44,349 nt of DNA, taken from DAIOFH01 sp036745875. GTDB lineage: Bacteria; Planctomycetota; SZUA-567. Below are positions 42,083 to 44,349 of the stretch, piece by piece. The stretch lies in the NCBI GenBank assembly GCA_036745875.1, contig DAIOFH010000015.1, positions 1 through 44,349 on the forward strand, given 5' to 3'. A program made the translations under genes and the position numbers. Each line of letters begins with the position of its first letter. Position 1 is the stretch's first letter. The notes under the pieces were generated by a model. The model made no database searches. It had not been told where the DNA came from and was given only the letters and a program-made list of their open reading frames with translations.

Positions 42083-43219
42083 TTAGATGTCATTTATATA
42101 GTGATCGAGAACCAGTAGAGCCGCTCCGATGGCGGACGCGTTGTTTTTCTGTTTGCACGGGCGGATAAAGTCGCCTTTTTCATTGAAAGTGCTTAACACG
42201 GAAAACTTTGCACGCAGGTCGGGAATATAGTCGTCCATATAGGAACCGACATAACCGCCAATAATAACGTCGTAGTCGAAAACCATGCGCAGTGTATTGA
42301 TCGCTGTCGCCAGGTAGTCGAGATAGTCTTCCCAGACTGTTTGCAACTTGCCGTCGCCGGCCTTGAGGCGTTTAAAAAATTCCGACAAGTCTCCTTCTGT
42401 CGCACCGGACAGCACCGAGGCACAGCAGTATGGGTCGAGGCAGCCTTTTTTCCCGCAGTAACAGCGTAGTCCGCCACGTTCCAGCGTCATATGCCCGAGT
42501 TCGGCGCAGCGCTGGTTGTCGCCGAGGCGCAGCTTTTTATCCATTACAAGCGCGCCGCCGACGGAATTGCTGAGCGCCAGATATATGAAATCCCGGTCCG
42601 CGCCGCCCCAGATTTCGGCATAGCCCGCCGCGTTGGCGTCGTTAAGATACACCGCCGGAAAACCGACTGCCGCAGTCAGGCTGCTGAAGTGGTAATTGTC
42701 GACCAGCAGCACATGCGAAGTAATCAAGCGGTCGTTTTCCGGCGACAGGACGCCGGGGATGGATACGCCCGCGCCGATGATGCGATTCCTGTCGATGGCC
42801 GACTCTTCCAGGAGACCGCCGACTTCCTCCCCGATCGTTCTGTTGTATTCGCCCGTATCGGCGAAGGGGAGGCGCTTTTTCGTCTGGCAGACGATATTGC
42901 CGTACATGTTGATCACCACGACGGCGATATGGTTGCGGGTGATTTCCACCCCGAGGGTATAACGCGCGTCTCTGGCCGCGGCGATGGCGACAGGCTTTCG
43001 GCCGCCGGTCGACTCCTGGCTGCCTATTTCTTCGATAAACCCCATCTCCATCAGGGATTTGACGTTTTGCATCACTGTGGGAAGGCTGATTTTCAGCTGA
43101 TGGGCGATTTCAGGCTTTGAGATGCCGTCAGACCTGTGAATCAATTTATAGATTTGATTCCGGTTGGCTTTCTTGACATCCATGTGGTTGATAATGCGCC
43201 GTGAAAGCTTTTTTGACAC
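42083..43219 (-). CDS. ROK-family transcriptional regulator
   Basis: 378 residues from a GTG at 43219, with GGGGGAAGG just upstream; an ATG at codon 13 is the alternative. Residues about 15-75 are a winged helix-turn-helix (SKPEIAHQLKISLPTVMQNVKSLMEMGFI). The rest is a ROK sugar-kinase fold: LGVEITRNHIAVVVINMYG, GAGVSIPGVLSPEN and the zinc signature C253-x-C255-x4-C260 (RCYCGKKGCLDPYC). This is the NagC/Mlc/XylR layout, a sugar-responsive repressor. The kinase ATP loop is degenerate, as in regulators. It follows the SDR gene by 18 nt and lies upstream of the decayed ABC operon, so it may control both. Confidence 0.92.
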   Translation of the reverse strand: MSKKLSRRIINHMDVKKANRNQIYKLIHRSDGISKPEIAHQLKISLPTVMQNVKSLMEMGFIEEIGSQESTGGRKPVAIAAARDARYTLGVEITRNHIAVVVINMYGNIVCQTKKRLPFADTGEYNRTIGEEVGGLLEESAIDRNRIIGAGVSIPGVLSPENDRLITSHVLLVDNYHFSSLTAAVGFPAVYLNDANAAGYAEIWGGADRDFIYLALSNSVGGALVMDKKLRLGDNQRCAELGHMTLERGGLRCYCGKKGCLDPYCCASVLSGATEGDLSEFFKRLKAGDGKLQTVWEDYLDYLATAINTLRMVFDYDVIIGGYVGSYMDDYIPDLRAKFSVLSTFNEKGDFIRPCKQKNNASAIGAALLVLDHYINDI

Positions 43220-43237
43220 CCTTCCCCCTTCATCTTC

Positions 43238-44005
43238 TTATAAACAGGAATACGCCCCGTCCACAACCACGTCGGAGCCGGAAGTGTAACCGCTGGCGTT
43301 GGTCGCCAAATACAAAATTGGCGGAACCAGTTCTTCCGGATCTCCCATCCTGTGCATCGGGATCAGCGGAAGCCAGGCATCCTTCAACTCCTGCGGCGTA
43401 TCGACGGACATGGGCGTCGCAATATAGCCGGGGCTGATTGAGTTGACCCTGATGCCATGTTCGGCCCACTCGGCGGCCAGGGAGCGCGTCATGTGGATGA
43501 CAGCGGCCTTTGACGCATTATAAGAGCATTGCCATTGCGGCACGTTGACGATGCTGCCGGACATGGAGGCCATATTGATGATCGAACCCTTTATGCCGCG
43601 CTCGATCATGATCCTGCCCGCCGACCGTGCGACAATGAACTCTCCCGTCAGGTTGACGTCAATGACTTTGCGAAAATCCTCTATGGAAGCTTCCAAAGTC
43701 GACTGATGCATGCAGATTCCGGCGTTGTTGAAAACGATGTCCAGTGAACCCGACCGCGCCAGGATTTCCGCAAATGCCGCGTCGACGCTGTGCTCCTGCG
43801 TCACGTCGGTGGCGATATAATATCCCTTTCCGCCTTCGCGCGCAATCATGGATATTGTTTCGTCAGCTCCTGTCCTGGAAAGAATGACGACCTCTGCGCC
43901 GGCCTTCGCCAGTCCGACCGCCACAACCTGACCAATGCCCCGGCCGCCGCCGGTGACGACTGCAACTTTTCCGCTCAACCCAAAGAGGGCATCCAAATAC
44001 GACAT
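43238..44005 (-). CDS. Short-chain dehydrogenase/reductase (sugar/polyol type)
   Basis: 255 residues, classical SDR. The NAD(P)-binding motif TGGGRGIG is at about 18-25, NNAGI at about 91-95, and the catalytic Ser, Tyr and Lys lie in SMSGSIVN and SYNASKAA (Tyr about 162, Lys about 166). SPGYIATPM and the C-terminal SGYTSGSDVVVDGAYS are typical of polyol, gluconate-5 or sorbose reductases. It should reduce or oxidise a sugar or sugar acid with NAD(P)H. AAAAAGGAT precedes the ATG. It is first in an operon with the ROK regulator, and with the ABC genes further on suggests a former sugar utilisation locus. Confidence 0.93.
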   Translation of the reverse strand: MSYLDALFGLSGKVAVVTGGGRGIGQVVAVGLAKAGAEVVILSRTGADETISMIAREGGKGYYIATDVTQEHSVDAAFAEILARSGSLDIVFNNAGICMHQSTLEASIEDFRKVIDVNLTGEFIVARSAGRIMIERGIKGSIINMASMSGSIVNVPQWQCSYNASKAAVIHMTRSLAAEWAEHGIRVNSISPGYIATPMSVDTPQELKDAWLPLIPMHRMGDPEELVPPILYLATNASGYTSGSDVVVDGAYSCL

Positions 44006-44309
44006 GGTTTGATCCTTTTTGAAATTATTTTATATAAATACATTTGTTAAAGTAATTATGTTATGGCATCTCATTGTTGATTTGTCAATCCATAATTTGG
44101 ATTTTTTAAAAAATTATATTTCAGGAAGGCGCGCATGGTACTCATAGCATTTTGAGAAATCTGCCAACGAGTCATCGGTGAAGGGAGCGTTGTGACTTAT
44201 ACCGATTTCTAACACTTGATTCAGTAAAGAGATAACATACTGAAATTGGTAAGCAGGAACGGAAAATCTCAACTGGAAACGGTATTAGTGCAAAACGGAG
44301 TCTGTTATC
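44006..44309. other. AT-rich right-end intergenic region
   Basis: About 300 nt upstream of the SDR gene with no recognisable gene. 44030-44120 is very AT-rich and likely holds the SDR/ROK promoter. Nothing else stands out before the terminator at 44310. Confidence 0.5.
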
Positions 44310-44337
44310 AAAAAAAATGGCCCGTAAACGGGCCATT
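44310..44337 (-). terminator. Rho-independent terminator of a gene beyond the right edge
   Basis: AATGGCCCGT (44316-44325) pairs with ACGGGCCATT (44328-44337). On the minus strand the stem is followed by a run of eight T (44317-44310). It must end a leftward gene lying to the right of this window. Confidence 0.85.
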
Positions 44338-44349
44338 CATGATTCAATG

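Noticed and set aside
41829..42086. 85-codon plus-strand frame
   Set aside because: Contains a REP-like palindrome, has no ribosome site and no protein-like features.
1..44349. CRISPR array, tRNA genes, insertion sequences or prophage
   Set aside because: No regular spaced repeats, no tRNA cloverleaf with T-arm GGTTCRA, and no transposase, integrase or phage structural gene was found.

Overview
The window reads as chromosomal DNA of an anaerobic or microaerophilic bacterium with a Gram-negative-type envelope. It has many signal peptides, periplasmic binding proteins, a YbgC-type thioesterase, and housekeeping genes (mutS, typA, ftsH, glmM, cinA, dinG, rnpB) without any plasmid or phage module. 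Coding GC is high (roughly 55-60%) while several intergenic regions are strongly AT-rich. FtsH has the HEIGH variant and BioB lacks two canonical cluster ligands, both of which fit an anaerobe. An FliK-like protein and a chemoreceptor suggest a motile lineage, past or present. I cannot name the phylum; a PVC-group (Lentisphaerota-like) or Spirochaetota-like gut bacterium would fit, but this is inference.

Layout. 1-3.3 kb: a minus-strand sugar locus (LacI regulator, SIS-domain protein, VOC protein, LsrB/RhaS-like binding protein). 3.6-8.8 kb: biotin locus, with birA divergent from bioB, a bioD-bioA fusion and a sodium:solute symporter, and a BirA-type operator between birA and bioB. 8.9-10.3 kb: L-fucose/L-arabinose-type isomerase. 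10.4-15.4 kb: diguanylate cyclase overlapping an FliK-like protein. 15.7-24.2 kb: plus-strand run of a small membrane protein, cinA, a secreted DUF2225-like zinc-ribbon protein, an M15 peptidase with a dockerin-like EF-hand, mutS, a radical SAM protein and a Cys-rich mini-membrane protein. 24.4-30.2 kb: typA, dinG and an orphan parA on minus. 30.6-31.6 kb: a chemoreceptor lacking its sensor domain. 31.7-35.5 kb: glmM-ftsH and a nitroreductase on minus. 35.8-39.7 kb: RNase P RNA, thioesterase and a 1012-residue repeat protein on plus. 39.7-44.0 kb: a decayed ribose-type ABC transporter (an ATPase-permease deletion fusion, and a binding protein with an in-frame UGA), a ROK regulator and an SDR dehydrogenase.

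How it fits together. The biotin locus is a self-contained regulated unit: BirA carries the DNA-binding domain, its operator sits in the divergent promoter, and the three downstream genes overlap. The symporter is therefore a good candidate for importing biotin or a precursor. The sugar loci at both ends follow a regulator + binding protein + isomerase/dehydrogenase pattern, but the right-hand transporter appears broken.

Most notable: a BioB with an altered auxiliary-cluster site; a nested inverted-repeat structure of about 82 nt, possibly a three-way-junction leader RNA, in front of the UGA-interrupted binding-protein gene; and internal-deletion products in at least two genes, which point to gene erosion or assembly error.
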